From Zygnema cylindricum (Eukaryota > Streptophyta > Zygnematophyceae > Zygnematales > Zygnemataceae), in the NCBI GenBank assembly GCA_037447655.1, contig JBBHKE010001852.1, positions 286,501 through 350,500 of the forward strand: a stretch of 64,000 nt of DNA. The letters are read 5' to 3'. Both the position numbers and the translations under genes were made by a program. This document shows positions 46,880-57,122 of this stretch, piece by piece. The notes beneath the pieces are model-generated. The model made no database searches, had not been told where the DNA came from, and saw only the letters and a program-made list of their open reading frames with translations. Each line of letters starts with the position of its first letter. The stretch's first letter is position 1.

Positions 46880-47361
46880 AAAACAATAAAATGGAAATGT
46901 GAAAAGAAACTGTCAATAGCGGATAGCTTAAACTCTTCAGCACTAAAATACAACGTAAATCTCAGACCTTCTCCTGCAATGAAACTCAAGAAATCTCATC
47001 CTTCCCTCTGCGCCTCTCCTGTCACCCTCAAGATCATAGATTATTGATATACGATTACTGATGAATATTGTTGATAGTGATTATTCATAATCGATTATGG
47101 ATACAAACACAAAAGACAGGCTTACTAGGATCCTTTTCGTCCACATATTTACTAGGTTTAATTAAGGCCATTAATTCGGGCTTTTGTTAAGTTTTGTTGA
47201 GAAAGGAGTTCTTAACGTACCAAACGGGTCCATATTTCCAGAAATAACAATCCTTAAAGCTCAATCCTGGTAGAAAAGTAAGACGGGACTTAAAAAGTAT
47301 AATTATAGCTACTATTTTTATTTTTTTTAGGATTTTGTTTAGGAAGGTCTTGCCAACGTAC

Positions 47362-47508
47362 TAGAAGTGTCCATATTTTGAGAAACAATGATCCTAAAGC
47401 CCAATCTTGGTAGAGAAATAAAACGGGATTTTCGTCAATCGGGACTCGAAGAGGAACAACTGCTAAAAGTTCGAATAAAAGACCGATTAGAACCAGTACC
47501 ACTCCCAC
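47362..47508 (-). CDS. SUD1/DOA10-like exon, LFELL/YQDWALG block
   Basis: Acceptor AATTGCAG before 47508, donor GTACGT after 47362; 147 bp, 49 intact codons. Codes VGVVLVLIGLLFELLAVVPL, RVPIDENPVLF and LYQDWALGSLFLKIWTLL, the most conserved membrane region of the family. Confidence 0.93.
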
Positions 47509-48026
47509 CTGCAATTATCCACAAATGCCAAAAAATCAAACACATACACCACAATCACCACAATTAGTGCAGATTATTAAAAAAAAAGGCTACAAAGGAA
47601 ACACAGTACAACGCAATCAATGTAAGGAGTGTGGATTCCTTTCTTTTTTTACACAAAATCTCAAAAAATAGAAGTACTTGACAATTGAAATTACACTTCT
47701 TTTCTTTTTAACCCAAAAAGGCCCAAAGATCGAACCGGTAAAAGTAATGACTGCAATTGGTGTGATTTCTTTTTTTTACTGCAGTGAAGAAAAAACCCAA
47801 AAAAACTTGAAAAACCAGTGATATCATCAAAACAGGTCTATGATTCAGAAAACTAACTCATGTTTCAAAAACGATTGAAGTTCACTTTCATTACACTAAC
47901 AATTAAAAACCCAAAAGGAAAGGTGATAACAACAGAAAATAAAAAATAACATTTTCTTAACAACCATCCCTTCCCTTTTTTCTTTTTCCTTTTTTCTGAA
48001 AATAGCTCCTCCTTTTTCCAACTCAC

Positions 48027-48193
48027 CCAGAGAGCTACTAATAAAGCGGTACTTTTAAGTGCAATTCCGGTCCATTTGAGGACATGGAAAAATAAAACTC
48101 TCAAGTTGTGAGTTTGAAGATAACTCGAAACATATTTTAATCCGCCCACCGATCCCCACAAAACATAACAACCGATACCAAAAGCATACATGT
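48027..48193 (-). CDS. SUD1/DOA10-like exon, MYAFGIG block
   Basis: Acceptor TTTTTGCAG before 48193, donor GTGAGT after 48027 (167 bp), intact. Codes MYAFGIGCYVLWGSVGG ... WTGIALKSTALLVALW, two membrane-associated segments. Confidence 0.9.
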
Positions 48194-48672
48194 CTGCAAA
48201 AATGACAAGGAAAATGCTTCCAAAAAGAGGTTAAAAGAGTTACAAAATATTGAGTCAAAATAAAGCTAAAAAGAGTCAGAACTAAGACTTTTGTGCAAAG
48301 GAAGAAAGAAGGAAAAAAGAGAAAAAGTTTTAACAAAAACTAAATTATTTGTGTTAGAAAGAAAGAAAGGGAAAACGAAACATCAATTTTGAAGACAAAA
48401 AAAGAAAATAGGAAGAGACTCACAAAATACTCTGCATAGACAGTTCTTCAAAGCAGGAAATAAACAAAAACAGAAAAAAATATAACAGAATAGACTGATT
48501 GTTCTTCCACAACAGTCTTCCACAAAAAAACCCCAAAAAAGACAAAAACTCACACAAAAAATGGGAACGGAAACAAACCAGAAACTTTATAATAGATAAA
48601 AAATATCTGTTGTATATTATCAATTTATCCTCGATGTATCCCGATGCGATATGTGTCGTGCATTGTATTAAC

Positions 48673-49133
48673 TAGTGTTGTGTATCGGTAGCTTTTTACC
48701 AATAATAGATGCGTACCTTTTATTTTACCAACTGGTAAACGATAAATCGGATTGATATATCGGTAAGTAAGTTATCACAACATTTAACCAATATGTCGGT
48801 CCGACATGCCGATAAAAACTTATCGCGATAACTGACTTGGTTTCCATTGCAAAGACTTTTTTGTGCGTGAATTCTGCGCAGTCCGTCCTGGATTTCCGTA
48901 CAAAGTACGCATCAGATAGTGAAACATGACATGACAAACTATATACTGTAAACAGTATAATACTACATAGTATGTAGTGCTAGTGCATAGTAATACTATA
49001 AACTTTCATATGTATGGGTGATAACAAATTAATTCGTCTCGAAGCAATATACCAGGCCCCTTTGCCGTTTGATACCCAATAATATTGGTTATCGGAATTA
49101 TCGCGATAGGAAATTCACCGATACAAAGCACTA
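48673..49133. mobile_element. hAT-like MITE family I, short copy in intron (461 bp)
   Basis: Ends TAGTGTTGTGTATCGGTA and ACCGATACAAAGCACTA. Flanking 8-mers GTATTAAC (48665-48672) and GTATCAAT (49134-49141) agree at 6 of 8. Lies in the intron between exons 49952-50108 and 48027-48193, which still has intact splice sites. Confidence 0.8.
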
Positions 49134-49951
49134 GTATCAATGGGTGCTTACATTTGTATCAGAATATATACATATCGAGCACGATATTCGACACGCGATG
49201 CAGGATACTTGCGGGGAGGTACAGTATCGACAGAGGGAACTGCCAGCAGAAATGAACAAAAAAACAAAATCCTACAAAATGTGAAAAGCACTGGCAGCCT
49301 GAACTGAAGATTACGGACATATGCGCCAATAATTGAGCATGCTTCAGCCATCCAATTATACCTCAATAGCCTGCTGTACTTTTGAGCACCACTATTACAA
49401 GCACGTTGAACTCGGCTAGACCGTAATTATTTTCAGTGAGGCGGTGGACCTTGCGGTAGGCTTGTGGAAATCGTATTACACCGGACATTTGGGCAATGAT
49501 ATATTAGTACTTTGCAGTTTACACCAGATTCTTAGAGCTAGAGTCGTATTCTGACAACTGACAAGAGACATGATTCCGTCATATCATTTGTTTAAATATA
49601 GAGGACCAAGGGTTTTTTTTCTATCCATTCGTCGATTTTGTTTTTCTCAAGCCGATTATCAGATATCAAGATTGACACAGAAAGGGGTCTATAGAGGGTA
49701 AAAAAACTACCCCGTATGGATAATCGAGAAAACGTCCTCAATATACAACACTATAAAAAACACACTTACTGCTCTTCAAGAGAAACAGGTGTCAAAAATA
49801 GGCAAAAACAAAAACAGCAACGACAACAAAAATGGAAGCGAAACAAAAACAGAACTTGACCGGAAATGGAAATGGAAAGGAAACAGAAACAGAAACATAA
49901 ACAAAAACGCAAACAGAAATGGAATTGGAAATGGAACCAGAAAAAACTCAC

Positions 49952-50108
49952 TGTTGCATTGTGCCCCATAAGCGAAGGGAAGACTAGTAATGTGACCGAA
50001 AACCCATCTTCTGATACCACGGGGACCAATAAAATTGCAGTATTGCAAATGACAAGTGTCATCCAGGCCACCACCACTAACAAAACCAGACGAGCCACAA
50101 ATGTGTCC
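49952..50108 (-). CDS. SUD1/DOA10-like exon, AWMTL block
   Basis: Acceptor GGAACAG before 50108, donor GTGAGT after 49952 (157 bp). Codes DTFVARLVLLVVVAWMTL and ICNTAILLVPV, then in another frame GIRRWVFGHITSLPFAYGAQ. Adding one base near 50018 restores the family's 22-residue spacing from VPV to the conserved CN. Confidence 0.85.
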
Positions 50109-51009
50109 CTGTTCCAAAAAAATCCCAAATTGTTCCCACATTATCCTTAAACTATTCTTCAAGTAGTCCCAAAATGTTCCTAAACTGTTCCAATTTTCCC
50201 AAAAAAGTTCCTAAATTGTTCCCAAAACCTTCCTAAACATTCCTTAAACATTTCTCGATATCTTTAAAAAGTTTCAAAATGTCCCCCAAATGTCCCCCAA
50301 ATGTCCCCAGATTGTTCATAAAACATATCCCAAACAGTTCCAAACTTCCTACAACAAGAACCTAAGAATTATCGTCTTTATCCTAATCAGTTCATCATTC
50401 CAAGTTTTGTAAAGAATGAACTTCCAATTCTAAATTTCCAAGAAGCTGTGTAAGAAAGGAAAATCAATATGAACAAGAAAAGTTCCAAAACTATTCAACA
50501 GGAAAGGCTTAAAAATTACCATTAAAGGTCGGGGACATCTAAAGAACAAAACTTGAATAGAACATCGAGAAAATATATCCAAAAATCTTCGGGTATAGAG
50601 ACAACTCTTTCCAGCTTTAAATATACAGCCTTCCCAAAAACACCCGTGAAACTATTTTTTAGAAAGAGAGAATGAATATGAACATGAACAAAAAATATGG
50701 ATATGAAAAATGAACGAGGAGACGATGAATAAGGTGAGGAGAATATAAAACTAAAGACGAAAGGAATAAAGCTTTGTGGAATGTGGACTTGAAAATTTTC
50801 AAGATCTTCCTTAAGGCATTTTACTGTGTTTAAAAGTTCTTAAGAGTTTTTATGAGTTTTTTAACAGCACAGTAGAGTTTTCTAGAATTTCTTAGGCTTA
50901 CTCTTCTTGATCTCCTCCTTCTTCTTCCTCCCATGCTTGTCCAGGTCCCTTCCTCTGCACTACCTCTCCCTCCTCTCTCCCCTCTATTTCACGCCTCACA
51001 TTCTAAACC
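50109..51009. other. Probable intron sequence with decayed poly-pyrimidine repeats
   Basis: Contains a run of TTCCCAAA/TGTTCC-type short repeats (50160-50350) and no coding block. Exon content between the proline-rich linker and the acceptor before 50108 was not found. Confidence 0.4.
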
Positions 51010-51354
51010 GCAGGAGCTATAGATCCTGGAAGCGGGGCAGGTGGAGGAGGTGGAGGAGGAGGGGGAGGAGGAGGAGGAGGGGCACCCTGAGAAGAAGGTT
51101 TCCGCCTACAAGGACATTCTGACATCTGTTCTCTCTTCCCTGTCCTCCTCCTCCACCTCCTCCATGATTATTATTATTATCAGCTTGTGGGAGTAAGAAT
51201 TCTGAGAGACCGAAAACTTTTCCCGCAATTTTGAACCAATGTCCCAAAACTCGTTTCGTTGCTAAACGAGGACGAAAAGGTTCAGACGGTAAACGGAACA
51301 CGAAAATGGTATAAGAGCATATCGGCAAAAATCTCCGTAAAAGGATCAGAAAAT
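51010..51354 (-). CDS. SUD1/DOA10-like exon, FLLP block
   Basis: Acceptor TTTTTTGCAG precedes 51354. Codes SDPFTEIFADMLLYHFRVPF, then after a one-base insertion near 51284 EPFRPRLATKRVLGHWFK and FGLSEFLLPQAD, followed by Asn/Gly and then proline-rich low-complexity sequence. The conserved part ends near 51175; the true exon end is not resolved. Confidence 0.75.
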
Positions 51355-51412
51355 CTGCAAAAAACGTGTCAGTTTTTCTTAAAACATCAGTTTCCTTAAG
51401 ACCGGTTTTTAC

Positions 51413-51461
51413 TTAGACAGGACTCGATTGACGAGGGAAAGGGAAAACAGCATTCGTTTAC
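51413..51461 (-). CDS. SUD1/DOA10-like exon (short, tentative)
   Basis: After TTTCAG at 51462-51467 it codes KRMLFSLSLVNRVLS and ends before GTAAAA. The split codon AA/A joins in phase to the next exon (FSDPFTE). Sequence similarity is weak, so this exon rests mostly on phase and position. Confidence 0.4.
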
Positions 51462-52332
51462 CTGAAATTCACTTCGTATTTTAATACTGTGTATTTGGGT
51501 TGGTTTTCTCGTACATTTATGCATTTGGGTGAGAAGGAGAGTTAAAAACGGAGACTCCATTCTCTACAGCCTGTGAATTTGCTAAAAACAACAATGTTAA
51601 AAACTTAAATTCTTCCCTCACTGCCTCTAACCAAAACACGGAACAAAAATATACACAATATTTAAATTCAAAAATCGAGTTTTTAGAAAAATGTGAAACC
51701 CCGAATAAGGAGAAAATGAAAAACCCTCAAAAGGTCAAAATTACGGAAAGCGTTTAGAAACAACACTTGCAATATTGAAAAATAAGATACAAAAACACAC
51801 CGAGAAACGGAAAAAGTTTACAAAAATAAGCTAGTAACCGGAAAAGTCGACCTAAAATTCACAAAAAAACAGAAACAAAAAAGAAAGCGCCTGAGGTTGA
51901 GAGGAAACGTGGACGGAGCCAATGGGAGAGATGCTTGTAAACCGGCAAAACAATGAGATTTGTCCCAAAAAAATCCCAAAAGGTCTATGTCAAAAGTTCC
52001 TCACCACTTAGAATTCAGAGTCACAAGGCTCAGCCATAGGTTCCACAAACTGGAGCAATCCCTGCCGATCGAAAAGAAAACAGAAAACAAAGAAAAGAAT
52101 GTGTTAAAAAGAAACCTGGAGAGAGAGAGAGAGAGAGACCGACCAGCTCTCCTTCTCTCTCACTCTTCCTTTTAGAAGTGATTGTGGACTAAAACCGTAC
52201 AAATAGTGAACAATTGCTGTGCAAAGACACCTCAACTTCCATTCATTCGAGAATTAAAAATGAAAGTTTCGCATAGAAAAATAATAATGCCACACTATTA
52301 GCTCATCCTCTGGTTTGTGGCCTGATTAAGGC
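51462..52332. other. Upstream of the last recognised SUD1-like exon; nothing identified
   Basis: AT-rich with a (GA)n run near 52121-52138. No exon of the missing N-terminal half, including RING-CH, was recognised. Confidence 0.4.
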
Positions 52333-52413
52333 GATGGACTAGATTTTGATTCCAGGGGGAGAGGGAGGGGGAGGGGGAAGGGGAGGGGGAGATGGACTAG
52401 ATTTTGATTCCAG
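52333..52413. repeat. 23-bp direct repeat flanking a G-rich tract
   Basis: GATGGACTAGATTTTGATTC plus CAG occurs at 52333-52355 and 52391-52413 with GGGGAG repeats between. Confidence 0.9.
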
Positions 52414-52607
52414 CCTTCACTTTCTGTACTCTTGACACATCCTGTCGGAATCAGTCAACTCTAATCCTTGGAGACTTACTGCTGCCAAAGATGTGACGTT
52501 ATTTTTTATTTTATTGCCGCTATACCACTCACTCTAATTGTGACGTGACACAGGGCAGTCGGCCGTTCCGGAGGGAGAGGGAGTACACTGTGTCTCATTT
52601 TCAAAAA

Positions 52608-52652
52608 AAGCCTCCCCCCCTCCCCCCCCTCCCCCCCTCCCCCCCTCCTTGG
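52608..52652. repeat. CCCCCCT tandem run
   Basis: Several CCCCCCCT units in a row. Proline- or glycine-rich ORFs across it are artefacts. Confidence 0.85.
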
Positions 52653-52804
52653 AAAAGCCTCCCGCCATCCTCGGCTTGCCTCGGAGGTCGAGTCGCAACG
52701 ATTCCTTCCCCGCCGCCAAAAATAACAACAGGAGGAAATCGCCGAAAACAGAATCGCCCGCAAATCGCCACCTTCCCGGAAATGCGCAACTGCCAGCTGG
52801 CACC

Positions 52805-53165
52805 TGCATAAAGCTCGAAAAAACAAAAAAAAAGACGAAAAGAAAAGGACAAGTAAGAAGATAAGGAACGGAAAGGAGTGGAAAAGAGAAAGAAAAGTGA
52901 AAGGAAACGGCAGATAAAACAAAAGGAAAGGAAAAAAAAAACGAAAGGACAGGCAAGGCAAGGCGAGGGAAGGAATAAGGAAAGGGAGGAACGGAGAGAA
53001 GGAAAGGAAAGGAAGAAAGGGAAGGAAAAGAATGGAAAGGATGAGAGGAAAGGGAAGGAAAAGGAAAGAGAGAAACGGAAAGGAAAAAAAATGAAAAAGA
53101 GAAAGAAAAGGGCAAGAATATAAAAAAGAAAGGAAAAGAAGGGGGAGAGAGGGAGGGAGAATTAG
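52805..53165. repeat. Long purine-rich tract
   Basis: About 360 bp made almost only of A and G, with GGAAAAGGAAAG-like motifs. Candidate for triplex formation. ORFs on either strand here are low-complexity. Confidence 0.85.
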
Positions 53166-53559
53166 GAAAAAGATACCAGCTTTAGTTGCGGTACTGTCGC
53201 CCTATTCTGCAATTTCGTCCTCCCGGTAGGCCCTCCCCGCATACCTCCCTCGTCGCCCATCCTTCCTTCCGCTTCCCGCCACAATGACCCCTACCACTCC
53301 TCCTTCCTCTACCTCCTTCGCCTCGCTGCTCCTTGGAACCCTAAAATGTTTCTTGCTTCGGCTTCGACAGGGTGCAACCTACAAATCATAGTTGTCCCGT
53401 GCGCACAATAGGCACGAAACGAACGCGCGAATACTACGCACGATACGCATTTAACGATGAAAAAAATGTTATAAAATGCGTACGAATTGGACAACTAGGC
53501 GACAAATCGATCACCGTTGGAGTTCGTTCCAATGAACACAAAATGATCTGGTGTTGTGT
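53166..53559. other. Unassigned stretch before nested hAT-like MITEs
   Basis: A 72-codon plus-strand ORF (53372-53590) overlaps the MITE start and has no recognised domain. Confidence 0.3.
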
Positions 53560-54123
53560 CAGAGGTCGCAAAAGTCAAAATTTTACATAACCGAAAGCGA
53601 CCGTTTTTTTTTTCAAGAATCTGAGTAACCGACGCCCGACCGGGTCATGTCACGCTCCAAAATTGTTAACCGTTAACCGACCGACTTTTTCGAAAATAAA
53701 AGTTAACCGAAACTCGATTTTTCGCGACTAACCGTACCAGCCCATAACAGAAAAAACACAAAAAAAATCTTAAATTTTCACGACTTATGAATAAGCCAAT
53801 AATTACTATTTGTCGCGTTCCCTAAGATTAGCGAAATGAAGTGTCAGTACCGTGTCAAATTTGCGACGCTAATAATGATGTCACGTAATTCTAAGATACC
53901 AAAGAGTACAAAGTACAATAATGTTGGATTGTATGGACAGTACAAAATTTTCATTTTTTTGTCTTTTGCTTGACCGACTGCAACCGACATTTTTTTTTTC
54001 TGGTGAATCAACCGACCGCGACTGCCCGTCCCCCAAAATTTGGCAACCGAATCCGTTCCGGATCCGGCGCTGGCGGTCGGTTAACAGTCGGTCACGATTT
54101 CGGTTGACCGTTTGCGACCTCTG
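53560..54123. mobile_element. hAT-like MITE family II (564 bp)
   Basis: Inverted ends CAGAGGTCGCAAA and TTTGCGACCTCTG, Ac-like. Flanking 8-mers TGTTGTGT and CGTTCTGT agree at 6 of 8. Inserted near the TAGTGTTGTGT end of a family I copy. Confidence 0.85.
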
Positions 54124-54246
54124 CGTTCTGTCGTGTGTCGGCAATTTTTTTTTCGCGATAGCACCGATACACGGTAGATATCGGTGGTCGAACGGTCACG
54201 GGTCCCGATATATCAATCCAAGACCATTAAATTATTTATCGGCGAT
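54124..54246. mobile_element. hAT-like MITE family I fragment between two insertions
   Basis: CGCGATAGCACCGATACACGG ... GGTCCCGATATATCAATC matches the reverse complement of the family I right end. Its terminus lies on the far side of the family II element, and its remainder was cut by the element D LTR at 54247. Confidence 0.7.
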
Positions 54247-55260
54247 TGTTGAAATAAAAAGATTTATATAGTATTTTCTATGTTTAAATTTGTTAGGAAA
54301 AAAGAAAAGAAAAGGACGGGCAGCCTGCCTCCACCTCCTCTCTCTAGCCCCCATACTTGTAGTAGTCACTGAAAGATAGAGAGGGTGGTTGATCCATGGC
54401 TCCCTTAGTTCAAGAGGCAGTTATTTTTAGTAGCTTACTAAAAATATACCTGACGGACCCGAGATTTGATCCTGGTACCTACGGTTCTTAAAGTTGGCCG
54501 ATGGCGGTCAGCTTTATCCTATTAGACTAAGACCAATGCTAAATGCTATAGTATGTGATAGATATAAATATCTATAAGGAGGAACAAATTCATTAAACTA
54601 ATACTGTATACAACTTGCATAGATACAGTTTTATGAAAGTACGAAGTACGACACCTTTTTCAAAACGAATACCACGCATTTTGTTTTGACAGGGAAACAA
54701 ATATCGCGCAAGTATTTATAACGACTAAGATTGCGTCTCGCTGCGAATCCAACGGCGCACATCATCGCCGAAATCACGGAGTGGTCGCTTTAGCGTTTTG
54801 TGACATGGCATGACCTGGAGAGATGACATTCCGAGGAATGTACGGACGAGTGAAAAGCAGACACACGTCCGCTTAATGTCCTTGTCGTACATAGGCTGTA
54901 CAAAAGGTACATCGGCAGCAGTACTTTTTGGTACGTTACAGTAATCTCATTGGTCCGTACTTCAATAGATAGAAGTTATTAGAGAGAATCAGGACTTAGA
55001 AAAATTTGATAGGTAGTCACCTCTCCCTTTTAGAGTTTGTACAAATTGGCATTTTTACTGCCTCATAACTTATCGGCTGGTTGGTCAATTTCAGTGATTC
55101 TTTTTGCTACACACTCAGGGGAGTCCAGGCTGCAAAGGGGTGCATTCAAACTGTCATTTTGCCTTCCTCGACAGCAGTGGTTTTGGCTTGAAGTGGGTTA
55201 GTTAAATACTATTTAGAGGTTTCCTGTGTTCTGTCGTCCAATGGAGGACACTGAATTGCA
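54247..55260 (+). repeat. 5' LTR of element D
   Basis: Starts TGTTGAAATAAAAAG, ends ATGGAGGACACTGAATTGCA (1014 bp). The first part contains GGCAGCCTGCC, AGCCATGGAT-like and a reversed T-arm-like GATTTGATCCTGGTACC (54463-54480), all shared with the other LTRs. Confidence 0.88.
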
Positions 55261-56965
55261 GGTTATGGGCCCACCCTCTAGGGTGGCCACCTTCAATGGA
55301 TTTGGGTTCATCTATTGGGAAGCCATGATGATGGGAGATTTGTGCGAAAAACGATACTGGGATATTGTTAGTGGACAAGTGAAACGTCCACCTTCGAGAA
55401 CTCCACTACGATTTGGAGGAGTAAGGTTTCCTGCAGCAACGGCTGCCTCAATGGAGGAGGGAGATGATGGGGACAGCAGTGTTTCCGAAAAAAGGAAAAG
55501 GAAGGAGACACCCCTCACTTCTATTGCCACAGTACCTGGAGCGGCGACCGTGAAGACCGCTAAGAACGATACTAAAATGTGGGAGGATGTAAACATGGCT
55601 GCCAAGAACTTCATTCTCAGGCACCTCACTCAAGCTTTAGCCACTCCTCATCTTCACATTTACAAGGCCGAGGAGTTGTGGGTGAGTTTGGTGGAAATTT
55701 ATAATGCTGGAACTATTCAGGAGCTCTAGTTGGTTAAGCAAAAGCTAGTGAGTTACACTTACAAAGGAAGAAAGATGTTAGATAACTGTAATGATCTTTC
55801 TTGTTTGTATATGGAGATGGAAAGTGCCGGGTGGACAGGTACAATGAAAATGAAAGTTAACACTCTTATCATGAAGTTACCAGATGATTTCGAGAACATA
55901 GTGTATCGAGTACAGGAAATGCCTGATAGTTCATGGAAATGGAACATAGTGGTCAGGATGATACTTGTGCAGGAAAACACAATGGTGATTAGGAGAGGAG
56001 GGAAGAGCATTCAAGCTATAGCAACAGGAGGGGACCAATGGGGGAAGGACCCGAAGAAACCTTACAAAGGGGAAAATGATCATTCTGGGTGACTCAGTCG
56101 CCCAAAGGGTCTTTGTCATTTTTGCAAAAAGCCGAGTCACTTCATCGCAGATTGTGTCAAGCTGTCAGAGCTGAGGCTCCAAGAGAACCATGGAGGGGGT
56201 TCTTCCGAAGGGAAAAAAAAGCCACTTGTGGCTACAAAAGTGACAGGAGAAACCGAGGATGACTCCTATGAGGAGGACGGGGAGCTTCTTCTTGACGAGA
56301 GTCTGGAGGAGGAGGAGATCCTTCGGAAACAGAAGTGTGCCCTTAGAGGCATTCGGGAAGCTCCACAGGAAGGATGGATTATCGACTCAGGTGCATCCAT
56401 ACATATGTGTCGTGATAAATAACTCTTCATTAAGCTAAGAAAGATCCCTACTGTAGAAATATAGAATGGGGATGGGAGAGTGGTTACTACAGATCTAGTG
56501 GGATTAGTAGATATGAAAGTCTTAGTGGAGGGTAAGAATTCTATACTTACATTCTCAGATGTACTCTACATCCCTCAGGTGAGTAAAAATCTTGTCTCTA
56601 CGTCTGTGCTAGATGACAAAGAGTTTGATACATTCACTAGAAACGGAGTCTTTACACCTAACTATGGGGATGAAGTTTACTTTACGGCAAAAAAGGATAG
56701 CCAAGGAATGTTTAGGCTTAACCTGAGTAATGTTGGTGTTCCTAAATTGATGATTTGGCATAAGCGGTTGGGGCATGTGCATTTTGATAAGTTGAGGGAA
56801 ATGAAAAAGCTTGGTGTAGTAGAAGGCATTCAGTTTGGGGATAATGAAATGATGGATGATTGTAGTGGTTGTGCTCAAGGTATGGCTCACAGACTTCCCT
56901 TTCCCAAAGCCGCCACATATAGAGGTGAGAAAGTGTTAGACTTGGTCCACACAGATATTTGGGGT
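55241..56965 (+). pseudogene. Copia gag and pol start of element D, broken
   Basis: The ATG at 55241 is 20 nt inside the LTR; the frame crosses the primer site as LQVMGPPSRV and continues FIYWEAMMMGDLCEK, YWDIVSG. An in-frame TAG sits at 55727-55729, then LPDDFENIVYRVQEMP. After a stop at 56092 come an intact knuckle CHFCKKPSHFIADC, an acidic tail, the protease block WIIDSGASIHMC, a further stop (56420), GAG-pre-integrase (IWHKRLGHVHF, DCSGCAQGMAHRLPF) and the integrase start LDLVHTDIWG. Frame breaks at 55729, 56092 and 56420 make it inactive. Confidence 0.9.
55261..55275 (+). promoter_or_regulatory. Primer-binding site of element D
   Basis: GGTTATGGGCCCACC directly after the LTR-terminal CA. 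From memory of plant initiator tRNA-Met, this is the exact complement of its anticodon arm (GGUGGGCCCAUAACC). Confidence 0.8.
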
Positions 56966-57070
56966 ACCACGAACAGAAGTACTAACTCTACTCTACAGTA
57001 CTGCAGTTACCACGAACAGAAATACTAACTCTACTATACAGTACTGTAGTTACAACGAACAGAAGTACTA
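56966..57070. repeat. 43-bp tandem array at the element D breakpoint
   Basis: ACCACGAACAGAAGTACTAA starts units at 56966, 57009 and 57052 (last one partial); each includes CTACAGTACTGCAGTT. The array starts exactly where pol homology ends. Confidence 0.92.
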
Positions 57071-57122
57071 AACAGAAAGTGAATCCATGTACGGTAAAAG
57101 ACAAACTCCTGCAGGGTCAAAG

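Larger units (their letters stand above)
45379..51461 (-). pseudogene. SUD1/DOA10 (MARCH6-type) ER E3 ubiquitin ligase, C-terminal part with lesions
   Basis: Exons on the minus strand, in order 51413-51461, 51354 to about 51175 or below, 49952-50108, 48027-48193, 47362-47508 and 45379-45803, encode the C-terminal multi-pass region of the plant DOA10 orthologue. This ER membrane ligase acts in ER-associated degradation; its plant member SUD1/CER9 affects sterol and wax metabolism. Diagnostic blocks: DPFTEIFADMLLYH, GHWFKIAGKVFGLSEFLLP, VARLVLLVVVAWMTL, LIGLLFELLAVVPLRVP, FLYQDWALGSLFLKIWTLL, VNSAVFRFAW and the C-terminal element NSIRDDRYLVGRRLHNF. Most introns use GTGAGT/GTACGT donors and CAG acceptors. 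Lesions: an extra base near 51284, a missing base near 50018, TGA at 45759-45761 at a normally Arg position, and a frameshift near 45665-45690. The RING-CH domain and first half were not found up to 53500. Either a truncated pseudogene or a functional gene with assembly errors. Confidence 0.88.
54247..56965 (+). mobile_element. Copia retrotransposon D, truncated after integrase start
   Basis: 5' LTR 54247-55260, primer-binding site, gag and the beginning of pol on the plus strand. Stops abruptly at 56965 in the integrase, where a 43-bp tandem array begins. No 3' LTR in sense orientation follows. Confidence 0.9.

Noticed and set aside
49766-50162. Long hydrophobic minus-strand ORFs around 49770-49950
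   Set aside because: Only 49952-50108 is exon; the rest is intronic TTTCTG/TTTCC repeats read as F/S/L-rich peptide.
52545-53123. Proline- and lysine-rich ORFs near 52545-53123
   Set aside because: Translations of homopolymeric C and purine tracts.
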